Of a DNA stretch of 64,000 nt, positions 35,850 to 44,630 are shown one piece after another. Both the position numbers and the translations under genes were made by a program. The notes beneath the pieces are model-generated. The model was not told the DNA's origin and did no database searches. It worked only from the letters and a program-made list of their open reading frames with translations. The stretch is from CADEGL01 sp050180485 (lineage in GTDB: Bacteria > Pseudomonadota > Alphaproteobacteria > CADEGL01), in NCBI GenBank assembly GCA_050180485.1, contig JBFXED010000019.1, forward strand, positions 15,941 through 79,940. Direction: 5' to 3'. Positions within the stretch are counted from its first letter, which is position 1, and each line of letters starts with the position of its first letter.

Positions 35850-36662
35850 ATGACCATGCGGTCCCCCATCCTCAACGTGATGGTCAACACCGCGTTGAAG
35901 GTCTCGAAGGGTCTGGTGCGCGACTTCGGCGAAGTCGAACAGCTCCAGGTTTCGCTCAAAGGTCCTGCCGATTTCGTTTCTTCCGCCGATCTCAAGGCCG
36001 AGGAAATGCTGCGCAAGGAACTGGGCAAGGCGCGTCCGGGCTACGGCTTCCTGATGGAGGAAAGCGCCGAGACCAAGGGCGATGGCCAGCACCGCTGGAT
36101 CGTCGACCCACTCGACGGCACGCTCAATTTCCTGCACGGCATTCCCCACTTCGCCATCTCGGTCGCGCTCGAGAAAGACGGCGAGATTGTGGCCGCCATG
36201 GTCCACGACCCGATCCGGCACGAGACCTTCACCGCCGAGAAGGGCAAGGGCGCCTACGTGAACGACCGCCGCCTGCGCGTTTCGGCGCGCAAGCACATGA
36301 ACGAGGCGGTGATCGCGACCGGCATTCCCTTCAAGGCGCACGCCGACCACCCGCGGTATCTCGGGCAGTTGGCCACCGTGATGGCCGAGGTGGCCGGGGT
36401 GCGGCGCTTCGGCTCGGCCGCCCTGGATTTGGCTTGGCTCGCGGCCGGACGTTACGACGGGTTCTGGGAGATCGGGTTGTCGCCCTGGGATATCGCGGCC
36501 GGTCTGCTGTTGGTGCGCGAGGCTGGCGGCTTCGTCAGCGAGATCGGCGGCGGCCATAAGATGATCGAAAGCGGCAGTGTGCTGGCCGCGAACGCCCACC
36601 TCCATTTGCCGCTGGGCGAATTGCTGAAACGGTCGAAGCCAGCCAGCCAGCCGGAAAATTGA
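35850..36662 (+). CDS. suhB: inositol monophosphatase-family protein (SuhB-like)
   Basis: A 270-residue Mg-dependent phosphatase. Metal-binding residues are in FLMEESAET (Glu), WIVDPLDGTLNFLHGIP (two Asp) and the C-terminal SPWDIAAGLLLVREAGG (Asp). In E. coli SuhB also binds RNA polymerase to help rRNA transcription. Here it lies 6 bases after efp, so it is co-expressed with a translation factor. The start is ATG 35850 or ATG 35856. Confidence 0.92.
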   Translation: MTMRSPILNVMVNTALKVSKGLVRDFGEVEQLQVSLKGPADFVSSADLKAEEMLRKELGKARPGYGFLMEESAETKGDGQHRWIVDPLDGTLNFLHGIPHFAISVALEKDGEIVAAMVHDPIRHETFTAEKGKGAYVNDRRLRVSARKHMNEAVIATGIPFKAHADHPRYLGQLATVMAEVAGVRRFGSAALDLAWLAAGRYDGFWEIGLSPWDIAAGLLLVREAGGFVSEIGGGHKMIESGSVLAANAHLHLPLGELLKRSKPASQPEN

Positions 36663-36690
36663 ACGATTCCAAGGCGGTTGTCCGCAATGG

Positions 36691-36735
36691 CCGGCCTGGG
36701 CTATGGTGACCGGGCATGGCCTGGCCGGATTTTTT
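36691..36735 (+). terminator. possible terminator after efp-suhB
   Basis: Imperfect stem CCGGCCTGG / CCTGGCCGG (one mismatch) at 36691-36699 and 36720-36728, followed by ATTTTTT on the plus strand. The stem is weaker than others in the window. Confidence 0.4.
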
Positions 36736-36819
36736 CCCGCGCGATCGATAAGCGCGCGCCTCGCCAGGCGACGAGAAACCGGCGGCTGACGTCACGAGAC
36801 CATGGGGAAGATTGAGCCG

Positions 36820-38034
36820 ATGACGGGCCGCCAAGCCCAAACCCGGATCTATCCGTCGGCGCGCCGCACTGGCGGCGCGGTGATGCTCGCGGCTGCCTGT
36901 CTCGTCTTCGCGCCCACCGGTGCCCAGGCCCAGTATTACGACTACGGGCGCTCTTCCAGCGGGGTCACCGTCGACCAGTCGGTTCTCGATGCGCTGGGGC
37001 CGGAGCCGAACGCCGCGCAGTATTCGACACCGGGCAATCCTTGGCTGAGCCCCGCGCCCGCCCCACAGCAGCAGATGCAGGCCCCCGCACCAACCGGTAA
37101 GGGCGCCGTCAATCTGAAGCGCCCGTCCGGCAAGGCGCCGCGCAAGGCCGTGGCCGCGAAAAAGAAGAAGGTGCCCGCCGAGACCGCGTCCGTGCCCACG
37201 ATCACGGCGACCCAGCCGGTCGCCGAGCCCGTGCCCGCGACGCCGCCCGCCGAAACCAAGGCGGAAGCCGCGCCGCCAGCCCCGGTCGAGACCCCGGCCA
37301 AGCCCGCACCGAAGGCGACCAAAGCCGGCAAGGATGCCGTGAAGGCCAACCCGCCGCCGCCCGAGGTGAAGGCGGCGGCATCCGGCACGCCGGAGCCCGC
37401 TCCTGTCCCGCCACTGCCATCGTCTCCAGCATCGACACCTGCGCCCAGCAGCCCCCCGGCCGCGCCTGCCGCATCGCCCACGCCCCCGACTCCAGCGCCG
37501 GCCGCGACCTCGCCGCCCGCGCTTCCGGCGGCACCCGCCCCGTCCAAGCAAGCTTCCGCGACGCCGCCTGCGCAACCGACGCCGCCAGCCGGAGCACCAA
37601 CACCGGTGACGCCCCCCGCCACGGCACCTTCGGCCGCCACGCCGCCGGCCGCGCCACCGCCCGGACCGGCCATCCCTCCGACAACCCAGACCGCCACAGC
37701 ACGCGCGCCTTCCGTCCCGCTCGGAGACGGCACGCGCATCGCGTTCACGGGCGAGGAAACCGAACTGAACGACGCCAGCAAGCAAGCGCTGGCGGGCGTC
37801 GTGCAGAAGCTGCAGGCGCAACCCAACACGCGGGTGCAGTTGCTGGCCTATGCCAGCGGCACGCCGGACCAAGCCAGCAAGGCACGGCGCACGTCGCTCT
37901 CGCGCGCACTTGCCGTGCGCACATACCTTCTCGCTCAGGGCGTGCAGAGCACGCGTATCGACGTGCGCGCGCTGGGTAACACGACCGACGAGCAACCGGT
38001 CGATCGCGTCGACGCGATCTACGCGAAGCCTTAG
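36820..38034 (+). CDS. secreted OmpA-domain protein with long Pro/Ala-rich linker
   Basis: About 404 residues. An N-terminal signal peptide (VMLAAACLVFAPTGAQAQ, cleavage after AQA) is followed by a tyrosine-rich start (YYDYG), then some 240 residues made almost entirely of Pro, Ala, Thr, Lys and Ser, and a C-terminal OmpA-like peptidoglycan-binding domain of about 100 residues (IAFTGEETELNDASKQALAG, LLAYASGTPDQASKARRTSL, ARALAVRTYLL-like helix). Probably periplasmic or outer-membrane-associated, tethering to the cell wall; the role is not known. ATG 36802 is an alternative start. The linker may span the periplasm. Confidence 0.8.
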   Translation: MTGRQAQTRIYPSARRTGGAVMLAAACLVFAPTGAQAQYYDYGRSSSGVTVDQSVLDALGPEPNAAQYSTPGNPWLSPAPAPQQQMQAPAPTGKGAVNLKRPSGKAPRKAVAAKKKKVPAETASVPTITATQPVAEPVPATPPAETKAEAAPPAPVETPAKPAPKATKAGKDAVKANPPPPEVKAAASGTPEPAPVPPLPSSPASTPAPSSPPAAPAASPTPPTPAPAATSPPALPAAPAPSKQASATPPAQPTPPAGAPTPVTPPATAPSAATPPAAPPPGPAIPPTTQTATARAPSVPLGDGTRIAFTGEETELNDASKQALAGVVQKLQAQPNTRVQLLAYASGTPDQASKARRTSLSRALAVRTYLLAQGVQSTRIDVRALGNTTDEQPVDRVDAIYAKP

Positions 38035-38038
38035 CCGA

Positions 38039-39850
38039 TCACCCGGCAGCCAGACGCGCCGCTGAATCCATCTCGTTCCGGTCGAACTGCAGCGCCGCGA
38101 GCCGTGCATAGAGGCCACGCGCCGCGATCAATTCGTCGTGGCGGCCGATCGCGTCGATCCGTCCCCGGTCGAAGACGACGATGCGATCCGCCTTCTGCAC
38201 GGTCGACAGGCGGTGCGCGATGACCAGCGTGGTGCGCCCCGCCATCAGCCGCTCCAGCGCCGTCTGCACCAGCCGTTCGCTTTCCGAATCCAAGGCGCTG
38301 GTGGCCTCGTCGAGCACAAGAACGGCGGGGTCGCACAGGATCGCGCGGGCGATGGCGATACGCTGGCGCTGGCCGCCGGACAAGCGCACGCCGCGCTCGC
38401 CTAGGAACGTGTCCAGCCCTTCGGGCAGCTTGTGCAGGAATTCCATCGCCGCCGCCGCTTCGGCCGCTGCGCGCACCTCTTCATCGCTGGCGGTGGGCCG
38501 CCCGTAACGGATGTTCTCGCGCGCGGTGGTCGAGAAGATCACGGGCTCCTGCGGCACCAACGCGATGCGTCGCCGCACGGCAGCCGGATCGGCTTGACGC
38601 AGATCGACGCCGTCGAGCGTGACGCGGCCCGACTGCGGATCGTGGAATCGCAGCAAAAGCTGGAACACCGTCGATTTGCCGGCGCCGGACGGCCCCACCA
38701 GCGCGATGCTTTCACCCGGCGCGACGGAGAGGGAGACGCCCTCCAATGCGGCGCGATCAGGGCGTGACGGATAGTGGAAGACCACATCCTCCAACGTGAC
38801 CGCGCCTTTGGCCGGCACCGGCAGCGGCAGGGGATTCGCCGGCACCGCGATTTCGGGCACGCTGTCGATCAGCTCGAGTAACCGTTCGCTGGCGCCCGCC
38901 GCGCGCTGAAGGTCGCTAGCGAACTCGCTGATCGCGCCGACCGAGCCGGCCACGACGACCGCATAGAACACGAAGGCGGACAGATCGCCGGCCGTGATCC
39001 GTCCAGCCATCATGTCATGGCCGCCGATCCACAGGATCGTGCCGATGGCGCCGAAGGCCAGCAGGATGACCACCGCGGCCATGCTCGCGCGCGCCGTGAT
39101 ACGTCCGCGCGCCGTGTTGAACGCCTCTTCCACGCGCCGGGAAAAATCGCGCCGGTCGGCATCCTCGTGACCGAAGGCCTGGACGGTCTGGATGGCATTC
39201 AACGCCTCGTCCACCTGGGCGCCGACATCGCCGATGCGATCCTGGCTCAGGCGCGAAAGGCGGCGCACGCGCCGGCCGAACACGACGATGGGCGCCACCA
39301 CCAGCGGCACGACTAGGAACACAAGTGCGGTCAGCTTGGGGCTGGTCACCGCCATCATGGCGCCGCCGCCGAGAAGCAACAGGACATTGCGCACGGCCAT
39401 GGAGGCCGATGTACCCACCACAGTCTGCAAAAGCGTGGTGTCGGTGGTCAGGCGCGAGATCACCTCGCCCGTGCGCGTTGTCTCGAAGAAGGCGGGGCCG
39501 AGATCGAGCACGCGATCGAACACCGCTTTGCGGATGTCCGCCGCCACGCGCTCGCCCAGCCACGAAACGAAATAGGAGCGCGCCCACGAGGCCGCCGCCA
39601 ACACGGCTACGATGGCCAGCATGCCGAGAAGCGCCTGATCGAGCAGGGCCGGGTCGCCGCCCGACAGGCCTTTATCGACCAACCAGCGCAGGCCCGCGCC
39701 GAAGCCCAACACCGTGGCGGCCGCCGTCGCCAGAGCCAGGACCGCCAGCACCGCATGACCCCGGTAGGGGGCCAAAAAGCGGCCCATACGGCGCAGCGAA
39801 GCGAAGCGCGCCGCCCGGCCTTGCCCCCTTGATTCGTCTCGTGCCGCCAT
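38039..39850 (-). CDS. ABC transporter, fused permease and ATPase (MsbA/exporter type)
   Basis: A 603-residue half-exporter. The N-terminal part has six membrane helices (for example GHAVLAVLALATAAATVLGF, MASVVIL-like segment AVVILLAFGAIGTILWIGG), the C-terminal part is an ATPase with Walker A GPSGAGKSTVF, the signature LSGGQRQRIAIARA, Walker B VLVLDEATSALD and the His switch AHRL. It resembles lipid or drug exporters of the MsbA/LmrA class; the substrate is not known. It converges with the OmpA-domain gene, stops 4 bases apart. Confidence 0.93.
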   Translation of the reverse strand: MAARDESRGQGRAARFASLRRMGRFLAPYRGHAVLAVLALATAAATVLGFGAGLRWLVDKGLSGGDPALLDQALLGMLAIVAVLAAASWARSYFVSWLGERVAADIRKAVFDRVLDLGPAFFETTRTGEVISRLTTDTTLLQTVVGTSASMAVRNVLLLLGGGAMMAVTSPKLTALVFLVVPLVVAPIVVFGRRVRRLSRLSQDRIGDVGAQVDEALNAIQTVQAFGHEDADRRDFSRRVEEAFNTARGRITARASMAAVVILLAFGAIGTILWIGGHDMMAGRITAGDLSAFVFYAVVVAGSVGAISEFASDLQRAAGASERLLELIDSVPEIAVPANPLPLPVPAKGAVTLEDVVFHYPSRPDRAALEGVSLSVAPGESIALVGPSGAGKSTVFQLLLRFHDPQSGRVTLDGVDLRQADPAAVRRRIALVPQEPVIFSTTARENIRYGRPTASDEEVRAAAEAAAAMEFLHKLPEGLDTFLGERGVRLSGGQRQRIAIARAILCDPAVLVLDEATSALDSESERLVQTALERLMAGRTTLVIAHRLSTVQKADRIVVFDRGRIDAIGRHDELIAARGLYARLAALQFDRNEMDSAARLAAG

Positions 39851-40033
39851 GGCGTCTGCCCTTTAAGCCCCCGGACAGAAAGGTAAAATCGGGAGCGGCG
39901 GCACCCTATCGCGGGGGGCCTCTCCTGCCAACCGGCCCCTTGCCGCGCCTGCCCCCCTCGGCTATAACCCCGGGCCTCAGATCAACGGCAGACGGATTTC
40001 CGCGCGCCCATCGCGCGCGAGGAGCGACGGCAT

Positions 40034-40267
40034 ATGAAGAAAGAAACCCATCCGGACTACCACGAGATCAACGTGGTGATGACCGACGGCACCGCGTTCA
40101 AGACGCGTTCGACCTACGGCAAGCCCGGCGACACGCTGCGCCTGGACATCGACCCGCTGACGCACCCGGCTTGGACCGGCGGCTCGCAGCGCCTGGTCGA
40201 CTCGGGCGGTCAGGTTGCGCGCTTCAATAAGCGCTTCCAGGGCTTCGGCCTCAAGCAGGGCAAGTAA
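40034..40267 (+). CDS. rpmE: 50S ribosomal protein L31
   Basis: A 77-residue ribosomal protein (start MKKETHPDYHEINVVMTDGT; THPAWTGGSQRLVDSGGQVA). It lacks the CxxC zinc motif, so it is the zinc-independent C-minus form, usual in alphaproteobacteria. It is a single-gene unit closed by a strong terminator 22 bases after the stop. The start has no strong GGAGG but GAGGAGCGACGGCAT precedes it. Confidence 0.97.
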   Translation: MKKETHPDYHEINVVMTDGTAFKTRSTYGKPGDTLRLDIDPLTHPAWTGGSQRLVDSGGQVARFNKRFQGFGLKQGK

Positions 40268-40288
40268 GCCCCGCCATCTTCGTTTTTG

Positions 40289-40320
40289 AAACGCCCGGGA
40301 CACTGTCCCGGGCGTTTTTT
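40289..40320 (+). terminator. terminator of rpmE
   Basis: A perfect 14 bp stem (AAACGCCCGGGACA / TGTCCCGGGCGTTT) with a one-base centre, followed by TTT on the plus strand. Read on the minus strand the stem is less well followed by T, so it mainly serves rpmE. Confidence 0.92.
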
Positions 40321-40329
40321 GTTTGCGCT

Positions 40330-41280
40330 CTATTCCGGCAGGTCGCGCCCGCGCAGCGTGGCGATCAGGTCGATGATGGCCTTGTCGCGCTCGCGCGCTA
40401 GCGCATCGTTGCTGCGCCCGCCTGTTGCTTCCACCACGCCATCGACCATGCGCTTGCGCGTGTCGGGATCGACCGTCGTCTTGCCGTCGGCCAAGTCGTA
40501 GGTGTTGAACTCGTTCGGGAACGAATCGATGAAGTCCCAGAACCCGGTCCGGCGCGCCAAGTGGAAATTCAGGCTCGGCCCCATCACCGCCCAGCGCAGG
40601 CCCGGACCTTGCGACATGGCCGCGTCGATGTCGGCCATGCTGGCGATGTCCATCCGCGCCAGGTTGATGATCTCGCGGTAGACCGCACCCTGCAGCCGGT
40701 TGGCGACGAAGCCCGCGATCTCCTTCTTCAGCTTGAGCGCACGCTTGCCGCAATGCGTGTAGAAGTCCGCCGCCCAATCCAGCGTCTCCGGCGCGGTCTT
40801 GGCGCCGCCCACCACTTCGACCAGCGGGATCAGATAGGGCGGATTGAACGGATGCCCCACGATCACGCGCTCCGGATGTCTGCAGCGCGCCTGGATCTTG
40901 CTGGGCAGCAGCGCCGAGGCGCTGGAGGCGATGACAATGTCCGGATCGAGAACCGCCTCCAATGACGCCACCAGCGCGGCCTTCACGTCTTCCTTCTCCG
41001 GCGCGCTTTCCTGCACGAACTGGCAGCCTTCGACCGCCTTCACCGGATCGGCATTGAAAGTGAACCGCTCCGGGTCGGCCCCCGGCGCCAGGCCCAGCTT
41101 CTCCAGCACCGGCCAGCCGCGCGCGATCATCGTGCGCAGAGATTCCTCGCCCTTCGGACCGGGGTCACTGGCCGAAACCTCCAGCCCGCGCGAAAGGAAC
41201 AGCGCGGCCCAGGCCCCGCCGATCAGACCCGTGCCGATGACGCCAACGCGGCGCACCTGGTCCGGAGCCGGTCTTGCCAT
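40330..41280 (-). CDS. 3-hydroxyacyl-CoA dehydrogenase-family protein, carnitine dehydrogenase-like
   Basis: A 316-residue NAD-dependent enzyme. The Rossmann fold opens with VGVIGTGLIGGAWAALFLSR, then SSASALLPSKIQA and the diagnostic GHPFNPPYLIPLVEVVGG; a helical dimer domain follows (FVANRLQGAVYREIINLARM). Length and the NPPYLIPLVEV motif resemble L-carnitine 3-dehydrogenase and L-gulonate 3-dehydrogenase more than the large beta-oxidation enzymes. The separate hot-dog thioesterase 3 kb upstream would fit carnitine use, where the two functions often occur together, but the evidence is circumstantial. It begins 14 bases after the hydrolase stop. Confidence 0.85.
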   Translation of the reverse strand: MARPAPDQVRRVGVIGTGLIGGAWAALFLSRGLEVSASDPGPKGEESLRTMIARGWPVLEKLGLAPGADPERFTFNADPVKAVEGCQFVQESAPEKEDVKAALVASLEAVLDPDIVIASSASALLPSKIQARCRHPERVIVGHPFNPPYLIPLVEVVGGAKTAPETLDWAADFYTHCGKRALKLKKEIAGFVANRLQGAVYREIINLARMDIASMADIDAAMSQGPGLRWAVMGPSLNFHLARRTGFWDFIDSFPNEFNTYDLADGKTTVDPDTRKRMVDGVVEATGGRSNDALARERDKAIIDLIATLRGRDLPE

Positions 41281-41294
41281 GAAGAATCTCCCGT

Positions 41295-42056
41295 TCAGAC
41301 AGACAGTGTTTTCAGAAAGCGATCCACCGCCGCGTTGAGTGCAGCAGGCTGCTCCAGCGCCACGGCGTGGCCAGCGCTCGGGATCAGCTCAAAACGAGCA
41401 CCCGCGATGCCGTCACGCAGCGCGTGCGAGCCGTCGAGCCACGCCTCCTCGTCACCGGCGACGACAAAGGTCGGCGCCTTGACTTGGTCCAGCCGCCCTT
41501 CCATCGCGACGCTGCGGCAATGGGCGATGTCCGCCTGACACGTCTTGGGGGGCGTCGTGCGCAACTGACGGTCATAGGCCGAGCGCACGGAGGCCGCGGC
41601 GCCCTTGGCGAAGAGGTAATCGAGATTTTCTCCAAACGCCCCTTCAGGGTCGCTGTCCCATTTGTCGATATCGGCTTGCGAGGTGGTCCAGCGCGGCGCG
41701 GAGCCCAGCGCAATCACGGCTTTTGTCCGTGCCGGATTGCGCGCAGCGAAATCGACCGCCATGGAGCCGCCCATGGAGTGGCCGAAGAAGATGAACGGCG
41801 GCAGCTTCAGCGCATCCGCCAGCGCCGGGAAGAACCGTGCATAGCCGGCCGCATCGTTAATCGGCGGGCCTTCCGATTCCCGCCGCCCTGGCAGATCGAT
41901 CGCGATGGGCGTGTGGTCGCGCGCAAGATGCGGGTACACGTGCTGCCAGTAATCGCCGTTGTCATAGGCGCCATGGACCAGCAGCACGGTATGGCCTTTC
42001 GCGCCATCCGTCTTTCGGTATCCGACGGCACGCCCGTTGACGGTGACGGTCGGCAT
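41295..42056 (-). CDS. alpha/beta hydrolase
   Basis: A 253-residue alpha/beta-hydrolase. The nucleophile elbow is GHSMGGSMA, the oxyanion region LLVHGAYDNGDYW, the acid probably in VVAGDEEAW, and the catalytic histidine in SAGHAVALEQP. The fold is shared by esterases, lactonases and C-C hydrolases; the substrate is not known. The start is ATG at 42056 (MPTVTVNGRAV); it follows the membrane-protein gene by 10 bases and is probably in one operon with the dehydrogenase. Confidence 0.87.
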   Translation of the reverse strand: MPTVTVNGRAVGYRKTDGAKGHTVLLVHGAYDNGDYWQHVYPHLARDHTPIAIDLPGRRESEGPPINDAAGYARFFPALADALKLPPFIFFGHSMGGSMAVDFAARNPARTKAVIALGSAPRWTTSQADIDKWDSDPEGAFGENLDYLFAKGAAASVRSAYDRQLRTTPPKTCQADIAHCRSVAMEGRLDQVKAPTFVVAGDEEAWLDGSHALRDGIAGARFELIPSAGHAVALEQPAALNAAVDRFLKTLSV

Positions 42057-42066
42057 ATCGCTTCCC

Positions 42067-42462
42067 CTAGCCCGCCGGCACGCCGACGCAGCGCGCCACG
42101 ACACTAATCAAGTAGAACACCATGCAAGCCCGGACCATGTAGGACCAGAAGCGCGGACCGTTGAAATTGGCCGCGCATTTCCAGACCGCCACGACGATGA
42201 AGATCATGTAGGCGAAAAAGCAGAACGCCAGAAGCCGCATGCCCGCCATGACATAGCGGCCCGAATCGCTGGGATCGGCGAATTGCTCCACCAGCCATTC
42301 CCGGACGGCAGGTGTTTCCAGCGCTCCGGCGTAGATCGAGAAGACGACGAGAGGCAGGAACCAGTAGTGCCAGAAAGCCCGCCACATAGGCATTTCGCCG
42401 CGCCACAGGCGGCGGATCAGCGCCAGCGGTCCCCACAGAGATTTCTCGGATTCGTCGGTCAC
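42067..42462 (-). CDS. small integral membrane protein of unknown function
   Basis: A 131-residue protein with three hydrophobic segments: FWHYWFLPLVVFSIYAGAL, MRLLAFCFFAYMIFIVVAVW and FWSYMVRACMVFYLISVVARC. Its N-terminus is charged and contains an aromatic stretch (RGEMPMWRAFWHYWF). I do not recognise the family. GTG 42462 is used as start, with GGAG 8 bases upstream; the TTG 30 bases earlier is less likely. It starts the hydrolase/dehydrogenase operon, divergent from the TetR gene. Confidence 0.7.
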   Translation of the reverse strand: MTDESEKSLWGPLALIRRLWRGEMPMWRAFWHYWFLPLVVFSIYAGALETPAVREWLVEQFADPSDSGRYVMAGMRLLAFCFFAYMIFIVVAVWKCAANFNGPRFWSYMVRACMVFYLISVVARCVGVPAG

Positions 42463-42587
42463 GCACTGCTCTCCGGCTCGGTTCGGCGGCAATAACGCGC
42501 GATGGCTTCGGTTCTGTCAAACGCGCATTCCGGCGGCGCAAACGGTCTGATAATTTATCGGCCGCACCTTCCGTGAGGCTTCCCGCA

Positions 42588-43388
42588 ATGGCCAAATCCC
42601 GGCGTTCTTCCACCGATGCGCCCAAGCGCCGGCGCGGCATCACACGCGACGCGCTGCTGCAGGCCGCGGCCGAGCTGTTCGCGCGCAAAGGCTATCGCGC
42701 GACCAGCCTCGAGGACGTGGCCGACACGCTCGGCGTCAAGAAGACGACGATCTACCACTATGTCCGCTCCAAGGAAGTACTGCTGGTCGACATCTACGAG
42801 ACGATGCTCGACGTCATCGAGGCGCGGCTGCGCCCCATCTCGCGCGCGAACCTGCCGCCGGACGAGCGCCTGCGCCGCCTGATCCACGCCTATATCGAGA
42901 TCATGGCTGAGAAGGCCGCGATGTCGACCACGTGGACGCGCGAAGAGAACAACCTGTCGAAGGACAATTTGCTCAAGATCCTTCGCCGCAGCCGCCAGAT
43001 GGAAAAGCTGTTCGAAAGCGTGATCGAGGAAGGACAGGAAAAAGGCCTGTTCCGGCCTTTGACGCCGCGCCTGGTCGTCTTGGCCATCCTGGGCATGTGC
43101 AACTTCGTCTCGTACTGGTTCCGACTGACGGATATTCCCGTGGACCGGATCGCCAGCGAGTTCGCGCTCATCCTTGCATCGGGCCTGGGCAACGACGGCG
43201 CGGGCGGCAGCGGTCTGTGGCCGCGCGCAGGTTCGGTCGGCGAAGCGCTGGCGCCCGCCCTCGCGCGCTTGGAAGCGCTCGAAGGCGAGATGACGCAGCT
43301 CAGGGGCGAAATCGAAAAAGCCCAGGCCCGTCTGGGCGATGGGCTGACGGGCGGAAAGTCCGGTACGCCGCGGACGCGAAAGGGCTGA
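42588..43388 (+). CDS. TetR-family transcriptional regulator
   Basis: A 266-residue regulator. The helix-turn-helix lies at residues 18-65 (LLQAAAELFARKGYRATSLE, VADTLGVKKTTIYHYVRSKE). The ligand-binding part is longer than usual, with an extra C-terminal coiled coil (LARLEALEGEMTQLRGEIEK). Similar proteins control fatty-acid or CoA-ester catabolism (FadR/KstR-like), which fits the surrounding genes. The start is ATG 42588 with GAGG 9 bases upstream. It is divergent from the membrane-protein/hydrolase genes and converges with the enoyl-CoA hydratase with no gap (TGATCA). Confidence 0.9.
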   Translation: MAKSRRSSTDAPKRRRGITRDALLQAAAELFARKGYRATSLEDVADTLGVKKTTIYHYVRSKEVLLVDIYETMLDVIEARLRPISRANLPPDERLRRLIHAYIEIMAEKAAMSTTWTREENNLSKDNLLKILRRSRQMEKLFESVIEEGQEKGLFRPLTPRLVVLAILGMCNFVSYWFRLTDIPVDRIASEFALILASGLGNDGAGGSGLWPRAGSVGEALAPALARLEALEGEMTQLRGEIEKAQARLGDGLTGGKSGTPRTRKG

Positions 43389-44174
43389 TCAACGGCCCTT
43401 GAAGTTGGGCTTCCGCTTTTCCAGGAAGGCGGAGCAGCCTTCATGGGCGTCTTCCGAATCGAGCACCAGACTGACCATGGCCCGCTCGTGGTCGAGTGCG
43501 GCCTGCATCGCCATGTCGGCGCCCGAGGCCAGCGTGCGCTTCATCAGCTTCAACACCAGGGGCGACTTGTCGGCGATGCGGTTCGCCAGCTTCAGCGTCT
43601 CTTCCATCAGGTTCTCGCGCGGCACCACCATGTTGGCGAGGCCGATGGCGACGGCGCGCCCGGCATCGATGCGGTCGCCGGTGAACATCAGTTCCTTGGC
43701 CTTGCACAGCGAGATCTGGCGGATGATCCGCTGCGTGCCGCCCGCACCCGGGAACAAGCCCAGGGTGATTTCCGGCAGCCCGAGCACGGCTGAATCCGCC
43801 AGCACGCGCAGGTCCAGCGCCAGCAGAAGCTCGGTGCCACCGCCAAGCGCGAAACCGTTGACCGCGCCGATGGTCGGCTTGTCGCACAGCTCGATCCGGC
43901 GGAAGACGCGATGGATGACCTCGGCGAACTCCTCGTAATGGGCCAGGCCTTTGCGCGAATTGAGATCGCCAATATCCCCGCCGGCGACGAAAGCGCGATC
44001 GCCCGCGCCGGTCACCACGATCACGCGCACGGCCGCATCGGCCTCCAGGGCGCCGAACGCAGTGTCCAGCGCCTGGACGGTCGGGATATCCAGCGCGTTG
44101 AGCGTCTTCGGGCGGTTGATCGTGATGATCCCCACCGCGCCCCGTGTTTCCGTCAGAATCGGTTGCTCGCTCAT
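43389..44174 (-). CDS. enoyl-CoA hydratase/isomerase
   Basis: A 261-residue crotonase-fold enzyme. The oxyanion-hole segments are AFVAGGDIGDLNSRKG and NGFALGGGTELLLALD, and the catalytic glutamate region is LGLPEITLGLFPGAGGTQR. It probably hydrates 2-enoyl-CoA in beta-oxidation, although several crotonase activities share these motifs. The gene is 11 bases after the thioesterase stop in a hydrolase-thioesterase-hydratase unit. Confidence 0.9.
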   Translation of the reverse strand: MSEQPILTETRGAVGIITINRPKTLNALDIPTVQALDTAFGALEADAAVRVIVVTGAGDRAFVAGGDIGDLNSRKGLAHYEEFAEVIHRVFRRIELCDKPTIGAVNGFALGGGTELLLALDLRVLADSAVLGLPEITLGLFPGAGGTQRIIRQISLCKAKELMFTGDRIDAGRAVAIGLANMVVPRENLMEETLKLANRIADKSPLVLKLMKRTLASGADMAMQAALDHERAMVSLVLDSEDAHEGCSAFLEKRKPNFKGR

Positions 44175-44185
44175 GCCAGGTTCCC

Positions 44186-44623
44186 TCAGATCACCAGACG
44201 TTCCAGCGCCGCACGGATAGGCGCCGGGATCGGCACCGGCTTACGCGCCGTGCGTTCGACGAAGACATGGACGAAATGCCCCGTCGCCGCGGCCTCCGCG
44301 ATGTCCTTTTTGAAGATGCCGATCTCGTACCGCACGGACGAATTGCCCAGCTTGCCGACGCGCAACCCCACCTCGACCACCTCCGGAAAGGTCAGTTCAC
44401 GGTGGAACTGGCAGAACGTCTCGACGGCCAGGCCAACGATATCGCCCTTGGTGATGTCGAGCCCGCCCGCACGGATCAGGTATTCGTTGATGACCGTGTC
44501 GAAGTACGAATAGTAGACCACGTTGTTGACGTGGCCGTAGATGTCGTTGTCCATCCAGCGCGTCGGGATCAGCAGGAAATGCCCATAGCGGTCGCGCGTC
44601 TCGGGCAGTTTGCGTTCGGCCAT
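44186..44623 (-). CDS. hot-dog fold acyl-CoA thioesterase
   Basis: A 145-residue 4HBT-type thioesterase. The active-site aspartate is in TRWMDNDIYGHVNNVVYYSY, the classic motif, followed by FHRELTFPEVVEVGLRVGKL. It is probably cytoplasmic and hydrolyses short acyl-CoA esters; proteins like this accompany or are fused to carnitine dehydrogenase in other bacteria. Start at ATG 44623 rather than GTG 44626. It lies 7 bases from the hydrolase gene upstream. Confidence 0.88.
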   Translation of the reverse strand: MAERKLPETRDRYGHFLLIPTRWMDNDIYGHVNNVVYYSYFDTVINEYLIRAGGLDITKGDIVGLAVETFCQFHRELTFPEVVEVGLRVGKLGNSSVRYEIGIFKKDIAEAAATGHFVHVFVERTARKPVPIPAPIRAALERLVI

Positions 44624-44630
44624 CACCGCC

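Noticed and set aside
36535..38118. 527-codon minus-strand frame rich in Arg and Gly
   Set aside because: It mirrors the Pro/Ala-rich linker of the OmpA-domain gene. Repetitive codons alone explain the absence of stops.
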